A program made the translations under genes and the position numbers. 64,000 bases of DNA from positions 62,001-126,000 of the forward strand of contig MU404163.1 in assembly GCA_022695795.1 (NCBI GenBank), given 5' to 3'. The stretch is from Biscogniauxia marginata (taxonomy: Eukaryota; Ascomycota; Sordariomycetes; Xylariales; Xylariaceae). The notes below the pieces were generated by a model, which was not told where the DNA came from, did not search any database, and saw only the letters and a list, made by a program, of their open reading frames with translations. Of this stretch, positions 36,225 to 48,644 are shown in pieces; the first letter of the stretch is position 1, and each line of letters opens with the position of its first letter.

Positions 36225-37363
36225 ACGGAGCGAAGCGAATAAGGAAATGAACAAAGGTTGTTTGAAAGAAGATAAACGACAAGGAGGGAAAAATTGTGTG
36301 GATACGATATGACACGATACGACGTGGGATGGGATCGCGATAAACCTTAGGTAGGTAGGTATGCAAGGGGAGAGGGGGTTTCGTCCTGCAGAAACCCACC
36401 ACGAGCCTACTACCTACTACCTGATCCTCAGGAGAGAGAGAGAAAGAGAAAAGGGATCTTTCTTCCATAAAATTCAACGACTATTCGTTGTTTTTTTATA
36501 TACCGGGGGTAAACCGTTACTATGGATCGCGAATGAAGAACCCTCATTCCATCTAATCCTCCCCCTTCTCACTACATCACGACACGAAACAACGCAGAAA
36601 CCTCACCCGATCCCAAGTCCAGGTCACGAGATAAATCACCTCGTACGGTACTAGTACCACGACACAAGCGCCGAGGGGACCCAATTACGAAAAAAAGAGA
36701 ATTTCGCATTTACTAGAGGTCCGCCCCAATAGCCCTCCTCTCTACCGATCTTACCAGGTACATACCTACCTATATACCCTACCTGGGCCGGCATGTCCTC
36801 CTTCCCCGCTCCGAAGAGAGAGAGAGAGAGAGAGAGAGGCTGCTTTTGCTCTGCACATCGGAGTGTGGGTTCAAAGATTCGGCTTTTAGACGAGGAAAAA
36901 AGAAATTTGGTAACAGGGATGCCCTCGTCATGTTTACTGTCTTAGACGGGTGCAGACTCAAAAATCACCGTCTTATTCCACTTTCCACGAGAGGCGGATG
37001 GTGCTGGGAGTAAGGAAAGTTCTAGCGCCGTTACTCGGGAAAATGCCCGGGTTATGGTAGTTATGGTAGGAGTCGACCTCTACCGTGCTGGGTCGCCAAG
37101 TATATTAGTACTTCGTCCTCAACTCATAGAGCTGTATATTACAGGAGAGGAAAAACCACTGTTTAGTAGACCAAGCTACAGAAGGTTTCAACGGGTCGGA
37201 GGTGATGCAAATCTCTTCATGGCTCAAATGTATAATCCATTTGCTATCTGTAGTCTCAAATATTTTGGCTCCTACGTCTATATATCCGTAACCTGCCGCG
37301 CCGGTGTATCACTGTACTAAAAGTTCTCTTTTTTCAAACATCTACATCTAACCCTTTCTTTCT
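36225..37363. other. Intergenic spacer (convergent genes)
   Basis: No gene supported. Holds TAGGTAGGTAGG (36350), a GA microsatellite and homopolymer runs. Confidence 0.6.
36814..36838. repeat. (AG)n microsatellite
   Basis: Twelve AG units. Confidence 0.95.
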
Positions 37364-39842
37364 TTAGATGAGCTGCTGGAATGCGCGGTTGATAGGTGAG
37401 CGAATGTTGGGAACGTCCTTCCAGAAGTCGATAGTGGCGACGGCCCGCTTGGCAATGCCTTCTTGTGTGAACTCGAACTTCTGTTATATTCGTTAGTATG
37501 GTATCTTCAAAAACCGGCAATGATAGATAGATCAACAACTTGCCTTGTAGACATCCTTGTAGGCGCCAGATGCACCGAATCTGTTTAGACCGAACTGCTC
37601 GTGGGTATATCTCTCCCAGCCCATTGTACTCATGACCTCAACGGACAGCGAGGGGATACCGTCAGGAAGGACACTAAGTCTGTATTCCTTGGACTGCGTG
37701 TCGAAGACCTCAAAACAGGGAATCGAGACGACTCGGGCCTTGATGTTGTGCTTCTCAGCAAGGTACTTGACAGCATCAATGCAGATGCAGACTTCTGAAC
37801 CGGTGGAAACGAGCGTGATCTGAGCGCCCTCAACCTCGTGCAGGACGTAGCCGCCCTTGATCGTCTTCTCGATGGTCGAGCCCTCTAGTTGGGGCAGGTT
37901 CTGTCGGGACAGGGCAATGATGCTCGGGGTGTGCTTGGAAGTTAAGGCAACATAGTATGCGCCGCTCGTCTCGTTGCCATCAGCCGGTCGCCATACCATG
38001 CAGTTTGGCAGAGCACGGAAGTGTGCCAGAGTTTCGATAGGCTGGTGAGTAGGTCCGTCCTCACCGAGACCGATCGAGTCGTGGGTCGCAACCCAGATTT
38101 GTCGCACTTGGGAAAGCGCCGCGAGACGAACAGCACCGGCAGCGTAAGAAACGAAGTTTAGGAATGTACCTCCATACGGGATGAGGGTGCCGTAAGCGGC
38201 GATACCGTTCAGGATAGCACCCATTGCATGCTCACGCACACCGAATCGGATGTAGCGGCCAGCATAGTTACCCAAGCCAGTGGCTTCAGGCTGGAAGTCA
38301 ACAGCGCCCTTCCACCTAGTCAGGTTAGAGCCAGTCAGATCAGCGGATCCACCAATCAGTTCGGGGAGAACAGCCTCGATCTTGGTGAGGACGATCTCGG
38401 AGAGCTTTCTTGAGGCTACGGCAGAGTCGGCGGGAGTGTAGATCGGAAGGTTCTTCTCCCAACCCTCAGGAAGAGCACCCGTCAGCCGGCGAGCAAGATC
38501 GGCATGCTCGGCCTTGTACTTGGTAGCGTAGCTAGCGAACAGCTTATTCCACTCCTCTTCGGCAGCAGCACCCTCAGCAGAATGCTTGTGGTACAGGTCA
38601 TAGACGTCTTGAGGAACGACGAAGCTTTCCTCGGGGTTAAAGCCGAACTTCTGCTTCAGCTGCTTGATGTCATCAGCCTTGAGGGCCGAGCCATGCACAC
38701 TGTGGGTGCCCTGCTGCAGAGAACCGAAACCAATAGTGGTCTTGAGCTGGATGAGCGAAGGCTTGTTCTTGACCGCTCGAGACTCCTCAAAGGCCTTCTG
38801 GATGCCCTCAAGGTCGTTGTCGCCATCCTCCACGGTAACGACGTGCCAGCCATACGCCTCGTATCGCTTGACAACGTCTTCAGTGAAAGCGCAATTCGTG
38901 TCACCATCGATAGAAATATGGTTGTCGTCCCAGACAGCGATCAGGTTGCCAAGCTGCAAGTGACCAGCCAAGGAGGAGGCCTCGCCTGAAACACCCTCCA
39001 TCAAACAACCATCACCCAAGAAGGAGTACGTATAATTGTCGATGAGGGGGAAGCCATCCTTGTTGAATGTGGCGGCAGTGTGAGCTTGGGCAATGGCGAG
39101 ACCAACGGCATTAGAAATACCTTGACCCAGAGGACCAGTGGTCACCTCAACACCTGGGGTGTCGTGAGCCTCGGGGTGGCCGGCAGTGATGCTGTCAATG
39201 CTCTACATGTCTGGTCAATTTCGAGGAAGCCCTTAGGCGGTCAGATTGGGGGTTAGAGGTGAGACTTACTCGGAACTTCTTGATATCGTCGAGAGAGAGG
39301 GCGTAGCCGAAGAGGTGGAGGAGCGCATACTGAAGCATGCAACCATGACCGTTACTATGATGCGTCTGTTAGCCGGACTTGCTCTGGCAATTGGATGTTC
39401 TGAAAAGTGGGAGTATTAACTTACGAGAGAACGAAGCGATCACGGTTCACCCAGTCAGGGTTCTTGGGGTTGAACTTCATGAATTTGTTGAAGAGAACGT
39501 GGGCAACGGGCGCCATACCCCTGTATGGAGTGTCAGTAACAGCGCAAAGCTCTCCCGATGGTGCCCTTGGCTACTTACATGGGCGCGCCAGGGTGGCCCG
39601 AGTTGGCTTTGAAGGTGGCATCGGCCTGGAATGAGCATCGTCAATAAACAATTTCTGTTGGGGATAATTGCGGCAAAAAAAAAAAATCAGAGCTCGGGAA
39701 GTTGTTCACGATGGCGGGGTATGACGAGAGCGGGGGGCGGGGTAGAACAGAGCGAAGTTGGCTGAGATTGGAGTTGAAGCTTTCTTACCGCGAGGATACG
39801 GATGGTGTTGATGGCCAACCAGTCTTTCTCAGTGTACCCCAT
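37364..39842 (-). CDS. TKL1: Transketolase
   Basis: Thiamine-diphosphate enzyme that moves two-carbon units in the non-oxidative pentose-phosphate pathway, cytosolic. Six exons: 39842-39789, 39625-39579, 39520-39425, 39354-39270, 39202-37544 and 37480-37364, giving 685 residues, exactly the usual length. N-terminus [18 protein letters not shown], then [20 protein letters not shown]. The ThDP motif GDGCLMEG starts at ~157 and closes at WDDNH about 28 residues later; the pyrimidine-domain motif [13 protein letters not shown] is present. The last intron (37543-37481) has a GC donor (AAG|GCAAGT) and a CAG acceptor, and its use restores the conserved tail [20 protein letters not shown]. The start at 39842 is chosen over an upstream open stretch because it matches the family N-terminus. 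Confidence 0.96.
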
Positions 39843-42088
39843 GATTGCGATGTATGATGGTGGTCTGTCTGGATGGGTGGTATAGAGAAATGAAGGTGTT
39901 GGGGGGAAGAAGGAGGGAGAGTTGATGGGAAGGTTTGCAGGACGATTCAAGTGATTTTTACGACTGGCAGAGAAAGCAGCAGACCATCGTCAGAGAGTGA
40001 GTGGGGCTGTCGTTTCTCTTTTGCAACATGTACATACTGCAGGTTAGGTACGTACTTACGTACCTACCCTACCGTGCCGGCTACCGTACCTCCCTACCTG
40101 CCTACGGAGTACATATATACAAGTTATCTTAGCATGGTACCTAAGGTAGCATAAGCAAGGCGCGCTAGGGTATGCTACGGGGTGATGCCGCTTGCTATGC
40201 GCATGTACTGTGCTTGGCATTTGCTACTTACTACTACTAGGTAGAGCAATCATGTGGGTATTATATCATCACTCTGCTTCATGGTGGAGCTCTAAGACGC
40301 AGCTCTTTCATCTCTCGCCACCTTTATAGCGAATTATCCTCAACGATCGGACGTCACGCTTTTCAATCAATCGAAGCTGGTAAGCTCTGCAAGAACAAAA
40401 ACTGTATAGTGTCTACTACTACGAAGGAAACCTGAATGGCCTGCGGATTCATCCATCCATTCCAAATATACTGGAAGTGGAAAAGCCTCAGTTTGCATCG
40501 AATATTCCCTCACCTCTATTTAGAAGTGACCCGGTTCGTCCATGTCCATGTCCAATGGGTCTGCGGCTTTTTACATATATATTGCCCACGAATCTCTCTG
40601 CCGGTATGCTTCAAGTCGTAGACGAGTGGACTTGCAGAAGCAAGATTCAGATTCAAACCATTCAGCTGTGTCCTATATCATTCATATCACGCAACTCTCC
40701 TGCCTCAAGCTGTAGCCAATAGTGTTAGACACCTGTACCTGGATCTAGTGGGACTGGTTATTGGTCAACCCTACTTATCTGTGCCAAGCCAAACATGCCG
40801 TGGCGGACCAGACGGATGATACTGGGGGCTAACTTATATTCATACCTTAGTGTACCTGAGGTATAACCTATTATGTACCTAACTGAACCTCGAAGCTAAC
40901 TCTAGGGCATTATTCCCGAGGCTTACATCGCCGACTTACTCCAGACGGGGGATCTGTTGTCCAGTAATCACACATAGCTCTGTGGGCGCAATACATGGAT
41001 AACACATGCAAATGGGGTTCTCCTCGCATGAATTCTTCCCCTCTCGCGACCTCGCTATTTTATTTGCGAAGAACTCTTTGAGGTGGTAGATCGCTCGGCA
41101 ATGCGCCGGCGTATCCGGCTGCATTGATCCTGGGAACGCCCCGGTCAGGAATAGCATCGGAAGCGAAAGAATATAACGCGGAGGTTGGGCCGGCGCTGCC
41201 TACACCACATTCCTATATACCTACATGTGCATGTGCCGCCGACACATCTGAAAACAGACAGACGTCATAATTAGATACTTATGACATAGATTCAGCGGAC
41301 ATGTGGTGAATCGAGTCGCACCTCGCGTATAATTATCGGTCCAGCAATGATTTTGTATCTTCGAGTTCGCCAGCATGACTCGAAATCGAAGGACCTGCCA
41401 GCAACAGCAGCGGCATAATTAATCCTTCGGGGTCACTCCGCTGGCCTACAAGGCTTGAAACGAGCTAGCGACAAGATCATATTCCGTTGTTCCCGTGGTA
41501 TCCGTTTACGTCCCATAGGTGATGTGTAGTCCGTACGCACAAGTCACTTATGTTTGCCAGTTATCTTTCGAGAGTCCTTTTGTTAAGTTCCGTACAGCTT
41601 GAGCTTATATTATAGTAGTCGTTCCGGGCGATCGAAAGACGGGCGCAACGACTTGGGCCGCGTTTTCTAGGGGCGTAAAAGGTCATTCACACCTTTAGTT
41701 CGTAGAAATTGGTAGCGATGATGCGCAAAAAAAAAAGATGAAAATGTTAGCTTGAGATAAGTTATATAGTAAAAATATCATTGAGAAGTTTTAAATATCA
41801 TATTCCAGGCCAGAGCTGCTTAATCATCGAACGTTGGGTTTTGAAAGGTCCGTAGCTGCATCAAGTAACGGTAGACCATTCAGTTAAAAAATTCAAGCCT
41901 AGAAAATCATCGAACCTCAACACTTTAGACCAACAGTAGATAAAACCTCTCCGACCTATTCAAATAAGTTCTCGCCAATAAAAGAATCATAAAAAACAAG
42001 ATCCCCGCATTTCTCTCTCTGTCCTCCCTGTTCTACCGAGTGACTGACCCAAAAGAAAATTGAATGAAATAAAAAAGAACACCAGATC
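39843..42088. promoter_or_regulatory. Divergent intergenic region between transketolase and the methyltransferase gene
   Basis: 2.2 kb with both promoters. A cluster of TACCTA/TACGTACCTA motifs lies at 40040-40145. No ORF has family support; the short ORFs near 40440-40720 look like chance. Confidence 0.45.
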
Positions 42089-43516
42089 ATGGGCAAAAAG
42101 CAGCAACAACCAGGACGCTCAAAACCATCCTCGGCTAAACAATCATCTACAACCAAAAAGGCCCCGGCTAAGCCTCCCACCAGGCCACCGGCCCCACCAC
42201 CAGGAGACGCCGCAGAAGCAGGGGCAAAGGCAAAAGCAAAAGCAGAAGCAGAAGCAGAGACGAAGCACCAGCAAGCCCTCCTCGACGCCTTCAGCTCGGC
42301 CTTCGGCCCGGTCCTCGGGCGCCCCGACTTCGCCTCCGTGCTGCAGGAGGTGAAAGCGGCGTTGTTCAAGCGGGACTTCTCGGGGGCCTTCAACCACGGC
42401 GGGGACGGGGAACAGCCGCAGCCGGAGCCGGAGCCGGAGCCGGACGAGCGAGCGCCCTCGCCCGACTTCCTCGCCGTGTACGCCGCGCGCTGGTCGCCCA
42501 CGCGCGCGCTATGCTACAGCCGCGTCCTGCGCCGCGGCATCGGGGGGTACCTGGGTGACCTCATCGTCACCACCGCCGACGGCCAACAACAACAACAACA
42601 ACAACAACAACAGCCGGCTACCGCGGACGCCAGCCAGCGGACCCGGACCCTCAACGTCCTCTGCGTCGGCGGCGGCGCGGCCGAGCTCGCCGCGCTGGGA
42701 TCGTACGTCTCGCTCTCGGACGGCGCATCGTCACCGCTCGCCGTCTCCGCGACGCTGCTAGACACGGGTCCGTGGTCGGGCGTCGTGTCCTCTCTGCACG
42801 CGTCCCTGACGACGCCGCGCCCGCCGTCGCGGTACGCGAGCGCCGCCGCGCGAGCCGCGAACGCTGACGCGAACGCGGCGCTCGTGGCGCCGGCGGCGCG
42901 GCTGCGCTGGGATTTCGCGCGCGCCGACGTGCTGGCGCTCGGGGACGCGGGGCTGGCGCGCCTGCTGCGGGGCCGGCCGCCGCTGCTCGTGACGCTGCTG
43001 TTCACGCTCAACGAGCTGTACGCCGGCGCCGGCGGGGTCGGGCGGACGACGGCGTTCCTGCGGGCGCTGGGCCGCGTCGTGCCGCTGGGCTCGCTGCTCC
43101 TGGTCGTCGATAGCCCCGGGAGCTACTCCGAGGCGGCGGTGGGGAAGGGGGAGGAGGAGGACGGGAGGGGGGACGGGGCGCGTGGTGATGGTGGTGGTGG
43201 CGGCGGCGGCGGTCATGGCAAGCGGCGATATCCGATGCAGTGGCTTTTAGACCATACATTGCTACGGGTTGCGGAAGACGAGGAAGACAAGAAGAGAAAG
43301 AAGAAGAAGAATAGGGAGAAGTTGCCTTCATCTCCCGACGAGGGAGAGGAGAAAGAAGGTGAGGAGGAAGAGCAGAAGAATGGCTGCAGATGGGAGAAGC
43401 TCGAGTCGCACGACTCGATCTGGTTTCGTCTCGCCGAGGGATTGCGTTATCCTATTGCTCTAGAGAATATGCGCTACCAGATGCATCTCTACCGCGCCTG
43501 CGCGCGCGAGGTCTAA
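42089..43516 (+). CDS. BMT6: 25S rRNA (uridine-N3)-methyltransferase, Bmt6-like
   Basis: SAM-dependent methyltransferase of the yeast Bmt6 type, which makes m3U in 25S rRNA. Single exon, 475 residues. The Lys/Ala-rich N-terminus is probably nucleolar-targeting. YAARWSPTRALCYSRVL (~131-147) precedes SAM motif I, LNVLCVGGGAAELAALG (~187-203). LLVTLLFTLNELYAGAG and PLGSLLLVVDSPGSYSE form the later core. YPMQWLLDHTLL (~387-398) and WEKLESHDSIWFRLAEGLRYP, with a tail like ENMRYQMHLYRACAREV, match the family. Unusual low-complexity inserts break the fold: ten Gln at 166-175, Pro-Glu repeats near 110-118, a Gly run near 375-383, and a Lys/Glu tract around 405-440. GC content is about 70%, well above the flanking DNA. 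Tail to tail with the Sac2-like gene (151-bp gap). Confidence 0.82.
   Translation: MGKKQQQPGRSKPSSAKQSSTTKKAPAKPPTRPPAPPPGDAAEAGAKAKAKAEAEAETKHQQALLDAFSSAFGPVLGRPDFASVLQEVKAALFKRDFSGAFNHGGDGEQPQPEPEPEPDERAPSPDFLAVYAARWSPTRALCYSRVLRRGIGGYLGDLIVTTADGQQQQQQQQQQPATADASQRTRTLNVLCVGGGAAELAALGSYVSLSDGASSPLAVSATLLDTGPWSGVVSSLHASLTTPRPPSRYASAAARAANADANAALVAPAARLRWDFARADVLALGDAGLARLLRGRPPLLVTLLFTLNELYAGAGGVGRTTAFLRALGRVVPLGSLLLVVDSPGSYSEAAVGKGEEEDGRGDGARGDGGGGGGGGHGKRRYPMQWLLDHTLLRVAEDEEDKKRKKKKNREKLPSSPDEGEEKEGEEEEQKNGCRWEKLESHDSIWFRLAEGLRYPIALENMRYQMHLYRACAREV
42584..42613. repeat. (CAA)n run encoding polyglutamine
   Basis: Nine CAA and one CAG codon in frame, giving Q10 between the N-terminal motif and the SAM-binding motif of the methyltransferase. 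Confidence 0.95.
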
Positions 43517-43667
43517 TTTATACGAACCCGTGAAGCTAACATCCCTATCCACCACCGCCCCCCTTGCCTCTCTTGAGACATGTGCCCACTTGTTCCTTCT
43601 ATACCTACATATGCTCCCCCGTATGTGCCCTATTCAATGTCTCTCCAAGGCTCCCGTGTCATCCCAT

Positions 43668-46600
43668 TCATGCCCATACCAGCTTCTTGATGGTATGACC
43701 TAGCTGCTCGAAAATTCCAGTACTTTTCTTCGCCTCCTCTAGGGATATGATGTCGCCCTTTTCTATGATACTCTTCTGGTCCTTACTACCCTGGAGTGGC
43801 TGGTTAATGAACACTAGACGCTCGATCTCCGTGGCGATTGCATTGATTTGCTCGATCTCTGTCATCTCCTTCGTCCCTCTCGCATCTGATATAGACGTGT
43901 GCGCATAAAGAGCTTTAAGAGCGATTTTCCGCGGGGCTTGAGCTCGAGGCTTTCCCGAGAGAGCATTTAGAATGCCTTGATTTATCACGCCCACAGTGGT
44001 CGTGGGTGCTGGCGTGGCCCCTTTTACAATGTCGCCCTTGTCGATTATTTGTGAGCCTGACATATTCGACAAGGAACGCGTGTTAGTCCTCTTTATATCA
44101 AACTTTCCTGGCTCATATGTGATTACGATTCCAATGTTTTTCGATTCGTCTGCCTGAGCGGGAGAGATGGTAGAAGTGATGTATGTGCCGACCTTGATAC
44201 TGACGACATGTGCGAGATCCACTCTCTCAAAGGAGGAGACCTTATCTAAATTCCAGTCAAACCGGCAAAGATACAGTGCCTTGTCGGTTAACAACAGGAC
44301 CACTTCTACGAACGTAGAAGTCTTGATGGTGCCAGACACAGGAGGGCTCAGAAGCGTCCAGCCGCCAATAAAGTCCTCGTTTTCGTCCTCAATAGCAATC
44401 TTTTGAGAGGTTTCTATGGCTTGTTCGCGCATCTTCGACATCGAGACGCTAGGATCCTTTGTCATCATCGTAGTCTCAAACTCGTCAAATACTAGAGATG
44501 TGACATTCCCTAGGAAGAAGTCTATGGCGGCTTGACTGAAATAGTCATTTACCATACTGCCTCGAGCGTCAGAATCTTCTATCCATTAGGCATATCAATA
44601 ATGACAGGCATCTTACCCATTGTAAAACCGTGTCAAGGATAAACCAAGGTCATTTACCATGCCGCGATAATCTCTTTTCCTTGTTCTGGTATAATCGCCC
44701 TTCATCGCGGCCGTCGACGCGTCTTTCGTGTTAAGGTTAGCGATAGTCTCCAAGGACAGAAAGCAATGACCCGTGGGTTTGGAAGGGTAGTTTGATAATT
44801 AGACATATAAAGATCACAAGGCGTGACTTACATTGCTTGGAAATGGCATCGCCGTTGTCGGCCCAGAGGGTATTGAACCACGGGTTTACTTGGTCAAGTT
44901 GGGTCGACATATCAAAACCCTCCTCCTTTAGTTGTAAATCAAGAATGAATTTACCGAAAGAGCTCTGGCAGACGTTTGTCCGGTCTAGGCAATCCATGCA
45001 ATTTGTTCGGAGGATCCCATCTTGCTTCCGAATCAATTGACCATTTACCTCGACGGTGCTGCCAGTCTCCTCGATCTTCTTTCCAAGGATATCCATGAGT
45101 AAGCTTACGTTCTCGAATTTCATTCCACGGCATGCGGAATGGAAGTCAAACCACTCGAAGGCGAGATGCTGGGAACTATCTAGTTTCTCCTCGTTGTACT
45201 TCTCGGCGTTCTTCTGATACTCGTTGCCAATGATGGCTTCAACTCCATGGCGCTCGACAAGATTGACAAGTTGCAAAGAACCATACCTCTCTCCTAAGCG
45301 GTCGAAATGTCTCTTGAAGGCTCGAAAATTGGCTTCGGGGGAGTGTTGTAAGACGGGTATTGGTTTGAGCGAGTATGGGGACTGGGTGAAGAATAACGGT
45401 ATACTACCTCTTACTTGCACAAAAGAATAAGTCTTGGAAGAGAGATCCCACGAAGGCGTTGAAAGAATCTGTTCTGTCTCGACAGAGTTTGCTGTGTAGC
45501 CTTCATCGTCGACTCCTCGTCGTAGGTAACGTAACCCAGCCCGCTTAACCGACCTCCGCGAAATTATCGTAATAACATATTTCTTTTCGGATGGTCTAAG
45601 GTCCACGGATAATCTCTCTGATGGAGGGGACCCGGTATCGGCCTCCGTGGCAGGCGTCATATCGCTCATCTCCATGGAGTCTTGTTGAGAATCGACTTGC
45701 GGCGGCTGACGGTCGACAACGAACGATCTCTGGCCCACGAAACCCTGCATGACGGGCAACATTATCGAGTCCTCGCCAGACCCTTGGAACGGCGACAACA
45801 AAGTATGGTTCCAGAAATACAAGGGGTCGACTGATTTGTACAGCGGTATATTGGATGCCGACGCAGGACGACCAGTCACACTTCTCGTAATGTCCAAATC
45901 GTAAGAAAAGAAGAAACTCCGCGAAGTTCCGAACCAAATATGCGCCATTCGTAGTAACTTGGGGATTAGGCTCTCTCCTGCCAAAGGAGCAGGCGGTGTT
46001 TCGACCTTCTCTTGAAGTACTGTGTTGCTCAACGCCTTGTCGTCCGAGGCCTTGCTCTTGTTGTCACTCGTGATACGAACCGCGTCGTCGCCTTCGTCCG
46101 TTCCAGCACCGCTCAGGCCGAGGTTTCGCTTCTGGTCCATCATCCAACCTTTGTTGCTAAACCACCGTTGCGCAAAGCGCCCGTAGCTTCCACGTCGTCG
46201 GATGACATCTTCGGCGATGCTGCTTCTCTCGCCAGCGGGCTCGGGTACATCGTTACCATACGCCAAGTGCTCACCATCGCTATGCGAGCCCGGGTCATCC
46301 GCATCCTCCCCAGCGGCTATAGACGGTGCCTCGATCTCGCTCTCGGTTCCACTTTCTTCGACGATCTTCTCGGCCGATGCGCGACGAAGTTGTATCGCAG
46401 TATGTGTGATGGCTGTCTCGGCATCGCTCTGGCTCGTACACGGCGTGAGGGCGACGTCGGTAACTACGTAGACGGGAAAACCACGAATCTGAGCAACCTG
46501 TTGGCGACCCGTGATGGTGATAAGGTAGCTAAGGCGGGAGACAGTGAACAGTCCTGTAGCGACAGCCGTCAGAGAATGGCTCGTATGAAGCAAATCGCGC

Positions 46601-46820
46601 TCTTCCCGGGCGCAAACGCACCAATGATGCCAAAGGCCTCGAAGCAAGAATTAGGTCTCGAGGTGTCTAGAGTCTGGTCGCGGGGGACCGAGGATACCGT
46701 CGCATCCTCGTATTTGACTTTCACAGCCGATGGGGATCGTTGTCCCTTGGTCACCAGTGGCTGGATTACGAGGCCGTCGACTGCTGCGCAGACCAAGAGC
46801 TTGCGAGCTAGGCTAGGCAT
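43668..46820 (-). CDS. Sac-domain phosphoinositide phosphatase with hSac2 domain (INPP5F/Sac2-like)
   Basis: Predicted phosphoinositide phosphatase on endomembranes. Exons 46820-46622, 46553-44832, 44722-44617 and 44556-43668, 971 residues, phase-consistent. The N-terminal Sac part starts MPSLARKLLVCAAVDGLVIQ and continues ITITGRQQVAQIRGFPVYVV. The catalytic loop RTNCMDCLDRTN (~582-593) carries the C-x5-R-T motif. It continues YASTAAMKGDYTRTRKRDYR then TRFYNGMVNDYFSQAAIDFF. After that comes the hSac2-type domain (~690-830: GGWTLLSPPVSGTIK; LLLTDKALYLCRFDW), which separates this gene from Sac1 and Fig4. Donors are GTGCGT, GTAAGT and GTAAGA. The third intron is bracketed by a repeated ATGGTAAATGAC, coding Met-Val-Asn-Asp on both sides. 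Substrate (PI4P or PI5-phosphates) not decidable. Confidence 0.9.
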
Positions 46821-47447
46821 TTTTCTTGGGCGGTAATATGGTCGTTGATCATGGCCAGATGATGGGGAAGACAATAGTAGATTAGAAGCGCAATACGTAT
46901 ACAATAGACATCCTCCTTAGATTGTATGAGGAAGCAACGGAAGTCAGCGGGATATTTTTTTTGTCTCAGATGGTGTCTCTGACGGGTTGATTTTCAGCAA
47001 GGTTAGCAGCTGGAGGTTGGAGGGGTGTTCCAGCTGATGCCGTCATATGCACCCCTCCATCTTGCGTACAAGTACGCTGCAGTGGGTAGCATTCTAAATT
47101 ATAGAAGGTACCTACAGGTAGCATATAAATCTCTCCGGGTTTTGGGTACCGTGCCTAGGCTTAAGCTTAAAATGGAGCCTATGTGCAAACACCCTTCTCT
47201 ATTCTTTGTATACCACTTAGAAGGCGACCATTTGATACCTCACCATCGCATGTTGTCAGGCAAAGCGTTCAATTGTAAAAGCTATGCTTATATCCTAGTT
47301 CCACACGCCAGATGTGACTTGTCGCCTGATTCCACCTTAATCATTCCTTGGAAGCGTTCGTCCTTAGCTACTAACCAGCATGATCTGGAGTTCGATGGTC
47401 CCATAACTACCGTGTGTTCCTATGATTCCAACCGCGATATGGGTATC
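46821..47447. other. Intergenic spacer
   Basis: 5' flank of the Sac2-like gene and 3' flank of SNU13. An open stretch on the plus strand overlapping SNU13 antisense is not accepted as a gene. TACCTACAGG motif at 47108. Confidence 0.55.
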
Positions 47448-48020
47448 TTAAATCATCAGGCGCTCCACCTTGTCCTTTAGGATGCGGATCTGGTTCGTAA
47501 GGTCGCTTGCTTCGTTGGTCGTGATTGAACAAGCGATAACCGTTCGACTAACGTTGCAGGCCCGGCCCAAAGCGACCTTGCTCGGCACGAAGACGTAAGG
47601 GACATTCTTATCTTCGCAAAGAAGCGGGATGTGAAGAAGGATGGCAAGCGGTGTCGTGTCGCCAGCCAAAACAACGAGCTCCGAGACACCTAATTTTGGA
47701 GCTCTATGTTAGCATCTGCACCAGGGTATTCTATGCAGTTTCTTAGCTGGTACTGACCTCTGTTTAAAGCCTTAGTGCACTCATTGGCGCCCTTTTTCAG
47801 CTGGCGGCTGGGTAACAACGTTAGCAGGTACCGCCATCGTCTTGAGCTCATTGACACATACTAGTGACTGGCCTGCTGTACGAGGTCAAGAATCTCCTGG
47901 GCCAGATCAGGGTTTGCCATAGGCCAGGCTATCTGAATATTAGCACAGGGGAGCTTCAAATCAGGCGAGGCGCGGAAATAATTCCAACCTACCAGCACTT
48001 TGTTCCTGGTTCGCAGACAT
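47448..48020 (-). CDS. SNU13: Snu13, L7Ae/L30e-family kink-turn binding protein
   Basis: The 15.5K protein that nucleates U4 snRNP and box C/D snoRNP assembly by binding kink-turns. Exons 48020-47993, 47928-47862, 47807-47758 and 47689-47448, 128 residues, close to the yeast 126. [20 protein letters not shown] leads to [20 protein letters not shown], then NEATKAL-type text here reading [20 protein letters not shown], followed by [20 protein letters not shown] and [18 protein letters not shown], all hallmarks of the family. The C-terminus is DKVERLMI. It is divergently arranged with VMA3 across a 624-bp spacer. Confidence 0.95.
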
Positions 48021-48644
48021 GGTGATGACTCGGCAGGGTTTCGTCGTAACGTCCGCTGCGGAAGAAAAAGTAAGAGGAATCTAAAGGCGGGATTTTCAGG
48101 GTTCCTTGCGTTGGCTCGCCCTGTGAAAATAGGTGCAGAAGGGTTGGTGCTCGAGAGTGACAGTGATTGCTGGGAAGAGGATCTTGCAACGTGAAGTGAG
48201 CAGCTTCAATTGGGGACCTTGACTTTTTTTTTACTGGAGACCTGTTGCCAAGAGGATTATCGGAACCACTTATTGTCCGAAGTCCTCGTATTAGGTAAGG
48301 TTCCAGCCGCATGGCCGACTGAACAACCTGAGGTAACATAGAACAAATGGTCTGTGCTCGCGTCCCATGCCTAACGACGCTAAATCACGTGCATCTCAGC
48401 AAAGCCCCGTCCGCCCTTGGTGCTGTCCCAATCAAAGACAAACTTGGAGCAACCTTTCTGCTAGCAACACCTTCTCTTCCCATTGTAGACGCAATCTCTC
48501 TCCAGTTATCACCATAACCATAATCTTCGAGCTCATCCATCCCCATTCCACCACCCTCGCCGCTTTGAAAGCCGTCTTCTCAAGGTCCTTACGCCGCCTT
48601 CCATTCATTTCCCCCTCGATTCAAGCTCTAGATAACCCGTCGCA
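48021..48644. promoter_or_regulatory. Divergent promoter region of SNU13 and VMA3
   Basis: Both flanking genes are short, intron-rich and of housekeeping type. The VMA3 side (48480-48640) is pyrimidine-rich. No defined factor site is claimed. Confidence 0.5.

Noticed and set aside
47025..47480. Plus-strand open frame of ~150 codons
   Set aside because: No ATG at its start, no domain, and its end is antisense to SNU13.
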